A DNA stretch of 64,000 nucleotides from JACCZX01 sp963791315 (GTDB lineage: Bacteria; Pseudomonadota; Gammaproteobacteria; Burkholderiales; Burkholderiaceae_F). The stretch lies in NCBI GenBank assembly GCA_963791315.1, contig CAWBRQ010000005.1, positions 1 through 64,000 of the forward strand, written 5' to 3'. Below, piece after piece: positions 35,758 through 46,751 of the stretch. A model generated the notes under the pieces. The model saw only the letters and a list, made by a program, of their open reading frames with translations, had not been told where the DNA came from and searched no databases. The translations under genes and the position numbers were made by a program. The first letter of the stretch is position 1. Each line of letters opens with the position of its first letter.

Positions 35758-37161
35758 TTAAGCGACTTTTGGATTCGGCGTGGCAGATCTTTTTGTTTGC
35801 CTTACGGCATTTGCGAATTGAGGCAGCGCGCTGAACAAGCCCGTCATGATTCGCAATCCTTCCTCCGCTACGTTGCTCAGCAGATGCTCGTCCGGCGCGT
35901 GCTGCGAACACGCTGGATAGGAATGTGGCACCCACAGCGTCGGCAAGCCGAGCACTTCGGCAAAGCAGTCGTTCGGCAATGACCCGCCAAGATTGGGCAG
36001 AATTGCCGGCGCGCGGCCGGTCGATGTTTCGATGCTTTGCGCGGCCCAGTGCACCCAGGGGTTGTCGGGGTCCAGCCGCGTCGCTGCCATCGTTTCGCTG
36101 CGGTCAGCGGCGACTTTGACCTGTGTGAAGCCGCGCTTATCGAGGTGCGCGCGGATCGCCGGAATGAATGTCGTGTGATCGCATCCGGCGACAAAGCGCA
36201 CCTGCATGTGCGCACGCGCACCCGCCGGAATCGCGTTGACCGGATGCTCGGGATTACCGGTCTTGAACGCCAACACCTCGAGCGTGTTCCAGCCAAAGAC
36301 GCGTTCGGCCGGCGACAGTCCGGGCTCGCCCCAGTCGATGTCAATTGCTGGCCCGTCGGGTTCACCGGGTTCAATCTTCGCGAGTGCTTGTTTCACCGTT
36401 GCGGGCATCGGTGGCGGGCGCAACGCTTCGACCGTGATCGCGCCGCGCGCATCGACCATCGACGCAATCGCGTGCGCGAGGATCGTGCCGGGATTGGCCA
36501 GCAGGCCACCCCAGTTGCCAGAGTGATGAGCACCGGTGCGCAATTGAACGTCGAGAGTGAAGTTGAACGCGCCGCGCGAACCCAGGAATAGCGTCGGTGT
36601 GTCGGTGCGCAGGCGCGGTCCATCGCTCGCGATGAACACATCGGCGGCAAGCTCACTCTTGTGTGACTCGCAGATCGCGCGCAGGCCCGGCGAGCCGACC
36701 TCCTCGCCCATCTCTATCAGGCACTTGACGTTAAAGCCGAGCGCGCCGTGCGTCGCAAGTACCTTGGCGAGCGCCGCGATGATGATTGAGTGCTGCCCCT
36801 TGTTGTCCGCCGTGCCGCGCCCGTACCAGCGATTGCCTTTTTCCTCGAGCACCCATGGCGAACCGGATTTGGTCCACTGGGCGTCGTAGCCGAGCACCAC
36901 ATCGCCGTGGCCGTACGTCAGCATCGTGGTCGCCAACGGATCTTCGATGCGCTCAGCAAACAGCATCGACGGTGCGCCAGCGACCGGGTTGTCCCACAGG
37001 TTCCAGGTGAAGCCAAGCTCCGCGAGCGACGGTCCGATCTCGTCAGTCAGGTAACGCCGGAGTTCTGAGGCGCGCTCGGGGTTCTGGCTTTCGGTGCGAT
37101 AGGCCACGCGACGCGCAAGCGAGTTGCGTAGAGAGATGAGATCGTCGGACGGACTGATCAT
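35758..37161 (-). CDS. M20 family metallopeptidase
   Basis: About 467 residues, a zinc-dependent peptidase or amidohydrolase with an inserted dimerisation domain. Ligand motifs: YGHGDVVLGYD (His, Asp), GRGTADNKGQH (bridging Asp), EMGEEVGSPG (general-base Glu and Glu ligand), and His near the C-terminus (PHSYPACSQHAPDE). LGSRGAFNFTLDV is the start of the dimerisation domain. Length fits ArgE/DapE-like dipeptidases acting on long substrates. ATG at 37161 is used; GTG at 37179 adds six residues. Confidence 0.92.
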   Translation of the reverse strand: MISPSDDLISLRNSLARRVAYRTESQNPERASELRRYLTDEIGPSLAELGFTWNLWDNPVAGAPSMLFAERIEDPLATTMLTYGHGDVVLGYDAQWTKSGSPWVLEEKGNRWYGRGTADNKGQHSIIIAALAKVLATHGALGFNVKCLIEMGEEVGSPGLRAICESHKSELAADVFIASDGPRLRTDTPTLFLGSRGAFNFTLDVQLRTGAHHSGNWGGLLANPGTILAHAIASMVDARGAITVEALRPPPMPATVKQALAKIEPGEPDGPAIDIDWGEPGLSPAERVFGWNTLEVLAFKTGNPEHPVNAIPAGARAHMQVRFVAGCDHTTFIPAIRAHLDKRGFTQVKVAADRSETMAATRLDPDNPWVHWAAQSIETSTGRAPAILPNLGGSLPNDCFAEVLGLPTLWVPHSYPACSQHAPDEHLLSNVAEEGLRIMTGLFSALPQFANAVRQTKRSATPNPKVA

Positions 37162-37221
37162 GGCGCACCCGAGCACCACGATAGCGCAATGGTTCGGCGA
37201 TTGTTGCCGAGCTACGAAGTA

Positions 37222-39390
37222 CTAGCGTGGCACGCCGCGCACTTCAACCGATGCCTGCGCCAGCAGCGCGCCGTCAACGGTTTCCAGCCGGATCTGATGA
37301 CGGCCCGGCGGCGGTAAGCCTGACCATCGCCTCGCGCACACCGCACGGCGCCAGCGATTGAGCGCCGAGCTTCAGGCATACGCGCGTTGCTTGCGGCGCA
37401 TCGACGCGCACCAACATCGATTGACGCGACGCAGGAATGTCCGGATCAGGCGCGATCACCGTGCCGTCGGCGGGCGCAACAACACGCGGCGCCGCTTCTG
37501 CAGTCGGCATGCGGATCGTTGTGACGTTTGTGGTCGATTCGGCGCTGGACTCGGTTCCCGCAACGAACCACTCGCGGCGCGCCGGTTCGACCGCGGGCGC
37601 GAAGACGACATCGCGCTGCACGACGCCCGAGGGCACACTCGGTGCGCGACTCGGTTGACGCTCGTGCAAGTGATCGATGATTTGCACGCCAGATCGGGGC
37701 GGCACCGGTAACACCCGACACGTCCCACATCGGCGCGCCCGAAAAATTGCCGACCCATACACCGACCGTGTATCGATCGGTGTAGCCGATCGCCCAGTTA
37801 TCACGCATGCCCTTGCTGGTGCCGGTTTTCACTGCAGCCCATGACCGCGTTGACAACGGACTCGCGAGTCCGAACGTCGATGCGCGCGCGGCAGAGTCGG
37901 CCAGCATGTCCGACACGATGAAGCTCGCTTCGGCGGAGAGCACCCGCACTGCTTCGCCGCCATCGCCCACGCTTCGTTCGATCTGCAAATGCGCGGGCGA
38001 CCACACTCCGCCATTGGCGAATGCACGGTAGGCATTGGTCAGGACGAGCAAGCTGGTCTCGCCGCCGCCAAGCGCGAGTCCGTAGCCGTAGTACTCGCCG
38101 TCGTACTTGACGCTCGACATTCCGAACGCTTGCAACTTCTGCCGAAAACGCTCGACACCGACAAGCTGCAATGTTCGCACCGCCGGCACGTTCAGCGATG
38201 CAGCAAGTGCAGTACGCACCGACACTGCGCCTTTGAAATCGCGCTCGTAGTTTTGTGGAACGTACAGCCCGCTCGGAGTGGTCAGCGCGAGCGGAGAATC
38301 GTCGAGCAGCGACGCCGCGGTCAGCCAGCGCTGTTCAATCGCGATGCCGTACAGGAAAGGCTTCAGCGTCGAGCCGGGCTGTCTCAGCGCCGCTGCGCCG
38401 TCGACCGCGGCCGCGCCCGACAAATCTCCGCTCGAGCCAACGTAGGCGAGCACATCACCGCTCGCGTTGTCGAGCACGATCACCGCGCCGTCTTCGACGT
38501 TTCTATCGGCCAGCGATGCCAGTCGATTGCGCAACGTTTCGGCGGCGAAGCGCTGCAGCGGAGCGTCGAGCGTCGAACGCACCGATGTGCCGGCGCGCGT
38601 CAACAATCGCCGCGCAAGATGAGGTGCTTCATCGAGTCCGCTCATTGCCAGTGGATATGAAGGCAACGCTGAGGCCGCCACTTCAACGCGCGGGCACTCT
38701 TCCGCTCTATCGATTCTCTGCATTACCAGGCATGCCCGACGAGCCACTACAGAGCGCGACGCCGACGGACTGCGCACCAGCGCTGCAATTACCGCGCTTT
38801 CGGCTTCGTCAAGGGCGTCGGGTGCGTGACCGAAAAGCCCAAGCGACGCAGCACGGATGCCGACCAGCTCGCCTCGCAGCGGTACCAGGTTCAAATACGC
38901 TTCGATGATTTGCTGCTTTGACCAGCGATGCTCAAGCGCAGTCGCGTACCGGAACTGCGCGAGCTTTTCTTCGAACGAACGGCGGCCGAATCGGTCGCCT
39001 TCAGTCATCAGACCGGCGAGCTGCATCGTGATCGTGCTCGCGCCGCGGCCACGCCCGTTGCCAAACTGATCCATGAACGCCGAGACGCCGCTGGCCGGAT
39101 CGAAACCTGAGTGCCACCAGAAACGATGATCCTCTGCAGCCACGACAGCGCGCACCAGCGACGGCGAAATCGAGTCGAACGCGGTCCATTCGAGTTGACG
39201 GCGCGTCATGTCGACGCGCATGCGCTGCAACGGTTCGCCATCGCGTGACAGCAGCGTCGATTCGGAGCCGAGCGTACCCGCGCGCAGGTCGTCGAAAGCT
39301 CGGCGTCGGAGTCAGTGCCGCGATCAGCGTCAGTGACAGCAATAAGGCAACCGCGGTGGCACCGATTGCAGCGAACAGTTTGCGCATCAT
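37222..39390 (-). CDS. pbpC: Penicillin-binding protein 1C (three frameshifts)
   Basis: Bifunctional peptidoglycan glycosyltransferase/transpeptidase, about 721 residues when repaired. The start (MMRKLF, followed by one membrane helix) overlaps the alpha-2-macroglobulin stop by ATGA at 39387-39390. The glycosyltransferase domain has VVAAEDHRFWWH and GASTITMQLAGLM; the transpeptidase has the SxxK in GSTLKPF, SLN and KTGTSKGMRDNW; the C-terminal PBP1C domain ends EVRGVPR at TAG 37222. The three surplus bases lie near 39,295-39,297, 37,686-37,692 and 37,306-37,325. Its association with alpha-2-macroglobulin is the well-known PbpC-YfhM pairing, which traps proteases entering through wall breaks. 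Confidence 0.9.
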
Positions 39391-42300
39391 GGCCGCACCT
39401 CGATCGACGCTACCGGCAACTCGGCGAATGATTCGGGTGCGTACATCGCTTCGACTCTGGTCGGCGGCATCGAGAATGCACCGGCGTTGTTCAGCCGCAC
39501 GGTGTATTCGACTTTCAGCTTGCCCTTCGGCACATAGCGGTAGTACGCGCGGAAGCCGTCGAATGCGCGCTCTTCGTAAGCTGGCCATGCCATGCCGTCG
39601 CGGCGCTCATTGGAGGCGAGCTGCCGCGAGTCGCCGCCAAGGCCGCTGCCGAGCACCGCAGCACCGGCCGGAATCGGATCGCTGATCACGACCCACGTCA
39701 TATCCGCCTGCGCATCGACTTCGAGCGTGACGCGATACACGTCGCCGCGCGCCCATACGTTGGCGGTCTTCTGCTCGATCGGCGTAACGCTGCGCTTGAT
39801 TTGATAGCCGGCGAACAGTGGCTTGTCGAGCGGCAACGCTGCGCGCGACGTAACGAACGCCCAGGGTCGGCCCGAGCCTTCGTGCACGATTGACAGCGGC
39901 TCCACACTTACCGGCCACGCGAACTGCGTATCGACACCAGCACCGATCGGCGTGCCCTTCGTTGGATCGTTTGTTGCGCGCGATTGCGCTGCCTTCCAAT
40001 CGAGCGCATGCGGATCGTTGCCAACGCTGACGATGCTGCGACCGGCCACCGGTTCGCCTTCGAAGCGCGACTGGAATCGCCGCAAAGCGAGCACACCCCA
40101 CGCATTGGCCAGCGTTGTATTCCACTTGCCTGCCTGCTGCCGCGACAGCGCACCGCGCGCCATCCGCGGCATCTCGTCCTTGAACGAGGCGTCATCGCTC
40201 AGCAGAGCCAGCGCGCGCACCGCGTTGCGATCGGGCGAGACCATCAGCCACCACAGGTAGTCCGACTTCTCGGTCGAGAACACCAGTGTCGTTCCGGAGA
40301 ACGTCATCCGCGAACGGAGGATCTGTTGCGCTTCTGCCAAACGCTCGTTGCGCTTCGGAATGGTCTGAAGTTTCTTCAACAGCGACATCCAGTCGAGCAC
40401 CGCCGACGTTGGCCACAAGTTCGGCGCGATTTCGATCGACTCGAGCATGCGCGGGTCGGCTTTGCCGTAGCGAGCAAGCGCGTCGATGGCTGCGATCTTG
40501 CGAATTGCCAGGTCCGCCGTGGGCAACGCGGTGTAGCGCACGACTTTGCCGGCGATGAAATCCGTCAGTCCGCGCAACATGCGCTCGCGCGCGGCTTCGG
40601 GTATTTCGTATCCCGCCTCTTGCGCGATCGTCAGTAAGTAGGACGTCAGCGTGTCGTCGCCGTCATTCCACGGACTCGGAAAGAACTTCGCCAGTCCGTC
40701 GCGATCGAGCAGCGCGGGCAGGCTGTCCATCACGCGCTGCCAGCGCACCGGATCTTCGAGTGCAACAGCGACCGACGCGCGTTGTTCGAGGCAAGTGAAT
40801 GGGTAAGCAGCCATCCACTGCTTGATCGTATCGGCGCTGCCGCCGAGCGAGCGTGCGAGCTTGACCTCGACGCCACCGCGCCCGGCGATCGCACCTTTCG
40901 GCAGCTCGACCGGAAAACTTGTGGCCTTTGCGGGTTCGAGCTGCAGCAGCGTTTGTTGATAGACGCGCACCGGCACCGCAACACCGACGGCTTGCGAGAT
41001 CTTGATCGTGTCGGATGCCGCTGCGTTCGTTTCACGCGCGGTAATCTGCCACTGCAATTGCTTGACGCCGAACGGAACTTGCGCCGGCAACGAGATCGTT
41101 TGTGCGCCGCCCGCTGCGAGGGAGACCATGCTCGGCGGCAACTTGGTGGCTGATGCACCGTCACCGTCCACAGTGGCGTTGATCGCCAGCTCGAGCGGAC
41201 GATCGGCGCCGTTGCGCACCGTCACTTGCGCGTCGAAGCGATCACCTTCACGCACGAACGGCGGCAGCCCAGCGAACAGCATCACGTCCTGCGTCGTGCG
41301 AATCGCGGCGCCGCCCGAACCGAAGCGCGCTTCACCGCTGGTCGTGTTCGCAATGGCCTCGATACGGAACGACGTCAGCGAATCATTCAGCGGTACTTCG
41401 ATTCGCGCGCGACCGTTTGCATCGAGCGTGACGCGCGGATTCCACATCAGCAACGTATCGAACAGCTCGCGCGCGTTCTCGCCACCACCACCGCCACCGG
41501 CAGCCACCGCCTTCTTGCCGAAGTGACGCTTGCCAATCACTTGCGATTGCGCGGTCGACGTTTCGACTTCGATCGGCCGCCGCTGCATCATCGCGCCGAG
41601 CAGATCCCACGACCGGTTCGAAGCGAGAGCGAGCAGTCCTTCATCAACCGCGGCGACTGCAAGCTCGGCATTGGCCATCGGCTGACCGTTCGGATCGGTC
41701 ACTGTGACGATCACCGCCGCGCGATCGCGCACTTTGTAAACCGGCTTCTCGGGCTCGACCTTGACACGCAGCTCGTACGCCTTCCAGCCGACCTTGACCT
41801 GCGCCATGCCAAGCCGGTACGACGGTTTGGTTAGGTCCACCAATGCGGTCGGCCGCGTATCGCGCTCGACTGGCACTTCATCCACCAGCCCGACGAACTT
41901 CGCCGCGCGATAGATCATTCGCCGCAGCCACGCGAAGCGGCCCGGCATTTCGGGCTCGACTCGGCCACGCACGACCAAGGCAGAGACGTACGCATTCGGG
42001 CCGTAGTGGCCGAGCATCGGCACTTCGATGTACGGTGACTTCGAATCGATCGTCACCACGCGCGACTCAAGCACGCCTTCACGCTCAATCGTGATCAGCG
42101 CGGTCGCCGTGCGATAGGGCATGCGCACTTCATAGCGTGCGGTTTCACCGGGTTCATACGAGCGCTTGTCGGCGATCAAGTCGATGCGATCGCTTGAACC
42201 GGCCTCGAACCAGCTGTCATCGCCGCCGGCGACGTACACATCACGCGTCGCGATTGCGAGGTTGCCTTGCGCGTCGTCGGTGCGTGCCACCAAGACTAGA

Positions 42301-45266
42301 TCGCCGCTCGCGGGCGCCGAGCCCGAACACAAGACAAGACCGCGCGCATCGCTGGTGCCGCGACATACTTGTTTGAGCCGCTTCACTTCCACCGTCTGCT
42401 CGTATGCGTAGAAGCCGCCGAGCAGTCGTTTGCGATACGCAAAGCGCGTGCGACTGTAGGCATCGACTGTCACATCCTTGCCGGCTTGCGGCTTGCCAGC
42501 ACTGTCGAGAACGACGGCTTTGAAACGCAATGAATCGCGCTTGAAAAAACTGCCATCTGGCGCGAGGCCCACCACCAGCGCAGAGGGCGTCAGCAGCGTC
42601 TGCGTAAACGCCGTCAGAATCTGACCGTTCGGATCGGCGTACTCCATTTCAACTTCGAGCGCTCGGGTTTGCTGTCCCGTCTGCTGGCCTTGCTGTTCCT
42701 TCTTGTCGGCAGATGACAGCTTGTCAAAGACGACGCGCGCACCACCGTTCGCGTCAAGCGAGACGTCCTGCACACGGGCCGCACCACCGGTGGCTTCCGG
42801 CTCGTCCTGCGCGGACTCGTCATACGACGCTTCGGCTTCGATGCCAACCTTCGGCACCGCGCCGCCAAAACTGAACTCGTCGTAGTCAGGGAACGATTGC
42901 GAGCTTGGCACGATGCGGCTTCGAAACTTGACCGGCGCGCCTGCGGCGGGGCCGCCCGAGAGGTAGCTCAGCTGCGCGTCGATCGTCACCTGGCTCGCAT
43001 TGACGACCGACTTCGATGGCGGCTTCAGCACGGCCTTCATCAGCGGCACACGAAACTGCTCGACGCGGAATGATCCGCCTTGCAATCTGCGCCCGCGCTC
43101 GGAATCCATAAAGAGCACGGTGTATTCACCGAGCTTTGCATCCTTCGGAATGTTCCACGTGTTCAGCGCAGTGCCGTTGTTCCATGTGACCGGCAAATCG
43201 AAGCGCTGCCCACTGCCGGAATGAATCAGCTGTAACTGGCGCGGCAGGTTGCGCGTCTCGACCGCGGCGAATCCGGTCCCAACTCTTCGGCGGATGACAT
43301 GCTTCATCGACACGGTTTCGCCAGCGCGAAATAACGCGCGGTCGAATACTGTGTGTGCGATCACCGGCTCGGCCCCGGACCCTCCGCCCAGATTGAATTG
43401 CCACGGCCGTATGCCTTCATTCCAGCTTGTCAACATCAACGACATGTCACCGTCGATGCGCGCGCTGACCAAATATGCATTCGGTGCGTGCGGACAATCC
43501 TGCCAGCGGTTTTGCCGCGGCAGCTCGCGCTCAATCCGCGCGATGCCATTCGCATCGGTCGCACCCTCCCACCAGCGCTTGCCGACGCAGTCGGTCACTC
43601 TGACCTGCGCGCCACCAACGGGTCTACCGTCGTCGAGTCGAGTCACCCATGCAAGCGACGATTCGCGTCCGTGCTTGAAGTGCACCGCCAGGTTGGTAAC
43701 GAGCGCGCCGCCCGAGACGTAATACGGCTTGTCTTCAGCGTGCAGCGCCTGTCCCAGACGCACACTTGCAATCTCGACTGCGTACAGCCCGTGCTGCGGC
43801 AGCGGAATGCCGATCACCTGCATCGCCATCTTCGGTTCCGCGCGCGGAATGTCGATCGGCTGCGCCGCTGCGCGTTCGGCCTCCGACAACATCGGTACCG
43901 AGCCGGGTTTCAGGTATTCGCCGTTCCTGCGACGGATGTCTTCCGAGGGCTCACGCAGTATTCGACGCATCCACTGGGCAAGCGTGGCGTCGTCATCGGT
44001 GTCAATGCGCTTGATGCGACCCTTGGCCGCAGTCTTTGGAGCCTTGGCAACATCGAGCGCGTGCGCATCGAGCATCGGCTCGACGTTGCGCACCGTGACC
44101 GGTAACGCTGGCTGTGCGTTGACTTCGAGAATGCCGAAGCGCGAAGGAAATTTGACCAGCGGCGGATCGTCGTCGATGCGCACCTTCATAGGAAACGCCG
44201 CGGCATTGGCAAGCGTGCGGCCCGCGTCGTCCTTCAAGTCCGAAGGCAGCACAACGGTCGCTTCGCTGCGCTCGGCGAACGGACCCTTGAACTCGACGGC
44301 GTCGACGGTCGCGACATTGGGGTCGATCGTCGGGCGATGCACCTGCCCATCGGCCGCACGCAATTCGATCTTCGATGCGATGCCACGCGCGACCGGCGCG
44401 GTGAATTCGAGTTGCACCGGCAAAACAGGAATACAGCCGGCGCTCGCATTGACTCGCTGACACGTGAAGCGTGCCGAAAATTGAGGCCGTACCTGATACG
44501 GCAGCGTTTGCACCTCAGTGGTTGCGACTCCGTTGCTGGTCTTGACACCGGCCCCCCAAACCAACCGGACGTTGGCGCCAGCCGGCAATGGCCGCCCGCA
44601 GCTGGCGACAAGAATTGGCGCGTCGACCAAGCGCACATCTTTGACGGCGGCCAGCCCGCGATTACCACGCTTCGTAATCACTTCGAACAAGACGCGAGCG
44701 CGGTTTTTCTGCTCGGCCAGGATGCGCTCACGCTCCTTGCCTTCGAGGATGTTCAGCGGCAAACGCTCGCCGATGCCGTCAACCGCGCAATACGCATTGG
44801 CGCGCACGCTCGCCAGATCTGCATGCGCATCGAGCGCGAGCAAAAACACTTGCGCCTCGTCGATGCGCTCTTCGCCTTCATCGGGCCATGCGCCGCGGAT
44901 TGACGGCCCGCCGGTCGAAAAGCGGAATGTCTGCGCGGCGACTTCGGCGCCGGCGAACGTCTTCAGTCCCGGCTTGGTCCTGAAGCTGCATTCAATTCCC
45001 GCCGGCAGATCCTGATCGAAGTCGTACAGCCAGTTGCGCGCATCTGCCCACCGTCCGCGTCCCTTACCAGCACACTCGACGTCAAACGGCGCTTCGCTGC
45101 GAGGATCGCCAAAGCTCACCATCGGTTGCGAAAAGCGGGCTACGACCTGCCGCACGTCCTTGATCTGCCCCTGCGGGCTGAACGATTCGACTTTCGCTGC
45201 ATCCTGTGCGGCCGAGGCCGCAACCAACGACATCAGCAACGCAACCGCAACCGAACGAATTTGCAT
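39387..45266 (-). CDS. yfhM: Alpha-2-macroglobulin family protein
   Basis: About 1,959 residues, periplasmic protease trap. The signal peptide is VALLMSLVAASAAQ; the macroglobulin domains follow, and the thioester motif CLEQ is near residue 1,490 in YPFTCLEQRAS, so covalent trapping should be possible. A bait-like Ala/Gly-rich low-complexity patch (VAAGGGGGGENARELFD) lies in the middle. It is the largest gene in the window and reads without a break. The start ATG at 45266 follows GGAGACTTGCC; a longer frame to 45389 begins with an unlikely leader. It is coupled to pbpC by ATGA and divergent from the CBS gene. Confidence 0.95.
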   Translation of the reverse strand: MQIRSVAVALLMSLVAASAAQDAAKVESFSPQGQIKDVRQVVARFSQPMVSFGDPRSEAPFDVECAGKGRGRWADARNWLYDFDQDLPAGIECSFRTKPGLKTFAGAEVAAQTFRFSTGGPSIRGAWPDEGEERIDEAQVFLLALDAHADLASVRANAYCAVDGIGERLPLNILEGKERERILAEQKNRARVLFEVITKRGNRGLAAVKDVRLVDAPILVASCGRPLPAGANVRLVWGAGVKTSNGVATTEVQTLPYQVRPQFSARFTCQRVNASAGCIPVLPVQLEFTAPVARGIASKIELRAADGQVHRPTIDPNVATVDAVEFKGPFAERSEATVVLPSDLKDDAGRTLANAAAFPMKVRIDDDPPLVKFPSRFGILEVNAQPALPVTVRNVEPMLDAHALDVAKAPKTAAKGRIKRIDTDDDATLAQWMRRILREPSEDIRRRNGEYLKPGSVPMLSEAERAAAQPIDIPRAEPKMAMQVIGIPLPQHGLYAVEIASVRLGQALHAEDKPYYVSGGALVTNLAVHFKHGRESSLAWVTRLDDGRPVGGAQVRVTDCVGKRWWEGATDANGIARIERELPRQNRWQDCPHAPNAYLVSARIDGDMSLMLTSWNEGIRPWQFNLGGGSGAEPVIAHTVFDRALFRAGETVSMKHVIRRRVGTGFAAVETRNLPRQLQLIHSGSGQRFDLPVTWNNGTALNTWNIPKDAKLGEYTVLFMDSERGRRLQGGSFRVEQFRVPLMKAVLKPPSKSVVNASQVTIDAQLSYLSGGPAAGAPVKFRSRIVPSSQSFPDYDEFSFGGAVPKVGIEAEASYDESAQDEPEATGGAARVQDVSLDANGGARVVFDKLSSADKKEQQGQQTGQQTRALEVEMEYADPNGQILTAFTQTLLTPSALVVGLAPDGSFFKRDSLRFKAVVLDSAGKPQAGKDVTVDAYSRTRFAYRKRLLGGFYAYEQTVEVKRLKQVCRGTSDARGLVLCSGSAPASGDLVLVARTDDAQGNLAIATRDVYVAGGDDSWFEAGSSDRIDLIADKRSYEPGETARYEVRMPYRTATALITIEREGVLESRVVTIDSKSPYIEVPMLGHYGPNAYVSALVVRGRVEPEMPGRFAWLRRMIYRAAKFVGLVDEVPVERDTRPTALVDLTKPSYRLGMAQVKVGWKAYELRVKVEPEKPVYKVRDRAAVIVTVTDPNGQPMANAELAVAAVDEGLLALASNRSWDLLGAMMQRRPIEVETSTAQSQVIGKRHFGKKAVAAGGGGGGENARELFDTLLMWNPRVTLDANGRARIEVPLNDSLTSFRIEAIANTTSGEARFGSGGAAIRTTQDVMLFAGLPPFVREGDRFDAQVTVRNGADRPLELAINATVDGDGASATKLPPSMVSLAAGGAQTISLPAQVPFGVKQLQWQITARETNAAASDTIKISQAVGVAVPVRVYQQTLLQLEPAKATSFPVELPKGAIAGRGGVEVKLARSLGGSADTIKQWMAAYPFTCLEQRASVAVALEDPVRWQRVMDSLPALLDRDGLAKFFPSPWNDGDDTLTSYLLTIAQEAGYEIPEAARERMLRGLTDFIAGKVVRYTALPTADLAIRKIAAIDALARYGKADPRMLESIEIAPNLWPTSAVLDWMSLLKKLQTIPKRNERLAEAQQILRSRMTFSGTTLVFSTEKSDYLWWLMVSPDRNAVRALALLSDDASFKDEMPRMARGALSRQQAGKWNTTLANAWGVLALRRFQSRFEGEPVAGRSIVSVGNDPHALDWKAAQSRATNDPTKGTPIGAGVDTQFAWPVSVEPLSIVHEGSGRPWAFVTSRAALPLDKPLFAGYQIKRSVTPIEQKTANVWARGDVYRVTLEVDAQADMTWVVISDPIPAGAAVLGSGLGGDSRQLASNERRDGMAWPAYEERAFDGFRAYYRYVPKGKLKVEYTVRLNNAGAFSMPPTRVEAMYAPESFAELPVASIEVRP

Positions 45267-45359
45267 AGGCAAGTCTCCGAAGTGACCCCATTGTGCAGAG
45301 TGAAATGAAACACGTGTGAAGCGCACGTGAACGCACTGCGCCGAGCGCACAATTGCGAG

Positions 45360-46751
45360 ATGGTCCCGAACGAAACGAAGTCGACTCAAGCTGCACCCGC
45401 GGTGCTCGACTTGATCGGCAACACGCCGATGATTCAGGTCACGCGGCTCGATACCGGACCGTGCACGTTGTTCCTGAAGCTTGAATCGCAGAACCCTGGC
45501 GGATCGATCAAGGATCGGATCGGCCGCTCGATGATTGAAGGGGCGGAGCGGCGTGGTGAGCTGAAACCAGGCGGCACCGTGGTCGAAGCGACCGCCGGCA
45601 ATACCGGCTTAGGTCTGGCGCTGGTTGCGCGAGCAAAAGGCTATCGAGTCGTACTTGTGGTTCCCGACAAGATGTCGAGCGAAAAGGTGCTGCATTTGAA
45701 AGCGCTCGGTGCCGAAGTGAACCTGACGCGATCGGATGTAGGCAAAGGCCATCCCGAGTACTACCAGGACGCCGCCGCTCGGCTCGCGGCGGAAATCCCC
45801 GGCGCGTTTTTCGCAAATCAGTTCGGCAACCAGGACAATCCTGATGCGCACGAAAAAACCACGGGGCCTGAGATCTGGCAGCAATGCGAACACCGGCTTG
45901 ATGCAATCGTCGTCGGTGTCGGCTCTGCCGGGACGATTACCGGGCTGACGAGATATTTCCGCAGGACCAGTCCAGCGGTCGAGTTCGTGCTTGCCGATCC
46001 CGTTGGCTCGATACTCGCCGAGTATGTGAAGAGCGGAAAGATTGGCGACGCCGGATCTTGGGCTGTCGAAGGCATCGGTGAAGACTTTATTCCGCCGATC
46101 GCCGATCTCAGCGGCGTCAAACACGCCTACTCGATCAGCGACGAAGAAAGCTTTGCAACCGCGCGCGAGTTGTTGCGCGCAGAAGGAATTTCAGGCGGCT
46201 CGTCGACCGGAACACTGCTGGCGGCTGCGCTCCGATTTTGTCGTGAACAGAAAACGCCGAAGAGAGTCGTCAGCTTTGTCTGCGACACCGGAACCCGCTA
46301 TCTGTCGAAGGTCTACAACGATCAATGGATGATCGATCAGGGTCTGCTGAAACGGAAGCGTCTCGGCGATCTGCGCGATCTGATCGCGCGCCGCTTCGAC
46401 GAAGGTGCCGTCATCGCGGTAGGACCGGACGACACACTGATGACTGCGTTTCAGCGGATGCGGCTGGCTGAAGTCTCGCAGTTGCCGGTACTCGACAAGC
46501 AACAGCTGATGGGTGTGATCGATGAATCCGATCTGCTGCTGACGGTGCACGACGACGCGGCGCGGTTCCATTCGCCGGTCAGCGGAGCGATGACGAAAAA
46601 ACTTGATACCGTGCGACCCGATGCAAGCCTCGACACGTTGCGAGCCATACTCGATCGCGGGCTGGTCGCAATCATCGCGGATGACAAACAGTTCTACGGC
46701 CTCGTTACGCGGTTCGATCTCCTGAATCATCTGCGCAAGAAACTGACATGA
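45360..46751 (+). CDS. cbs: Cystathionine beta-synthase
   Basis: 463 residues: PLP-dependent core (about 10-330), then two CBS domains (about 340-460). The PLP Lys is in NPGGSIKDRIG, the PLP phosphate loop in EATAGNTGLGLA and GVGSAGTITG. It joins serine and homocysteine to cystathionine, the first step of reverse transsulfuration. The CBS domains usually bind adenosyl compounds and regulate activity. The ATGA overlap with the cystathionine gamma-lyase gene shows a two-gene operon. ATG at 45360 is used; a frame from 45327 is longer. Confidence 0.92.
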   Translation: MVPNETKSTQAAPAVLDLIGNTPMIQVTRLDTGPCTLFLKLESQNPGGSIKDRIGRSMIEGAERRGELKPGGTVVEATAGNTGLGLALVARAKGYRVVLVVPDKMSSEKVLHLKALGAEVNLTRSDVGKGHPEYYQDAAARLAAEIPGAFFANQFGNQDNPDAHEKTTGPEIWQQCEHRLDAIVVGVGSAGTITGLTRYFRRTSPAVEFVLADPVGSILAEYVKSGKIGDAGSWAVEGIGEDFIPPIADLSGVKHAYSISDEESFATARELLRAEGISGGSSTGTLLAAALRFCREQKTPKRVVSFVCDTGTRYLSKVYNDQWMIDQGLLKRKRLGDLRDLIARRFDEGAVIAVGPDDTLMTAFQRMRLAEVSQLPVLDKQQLMGVIDESDLLLTVHDDAARFHSPVSGAMTKKLDTVRPDASLDTLRAILDRGLVAIIADDKQFYGLVTRFDLLNHLRKKLT

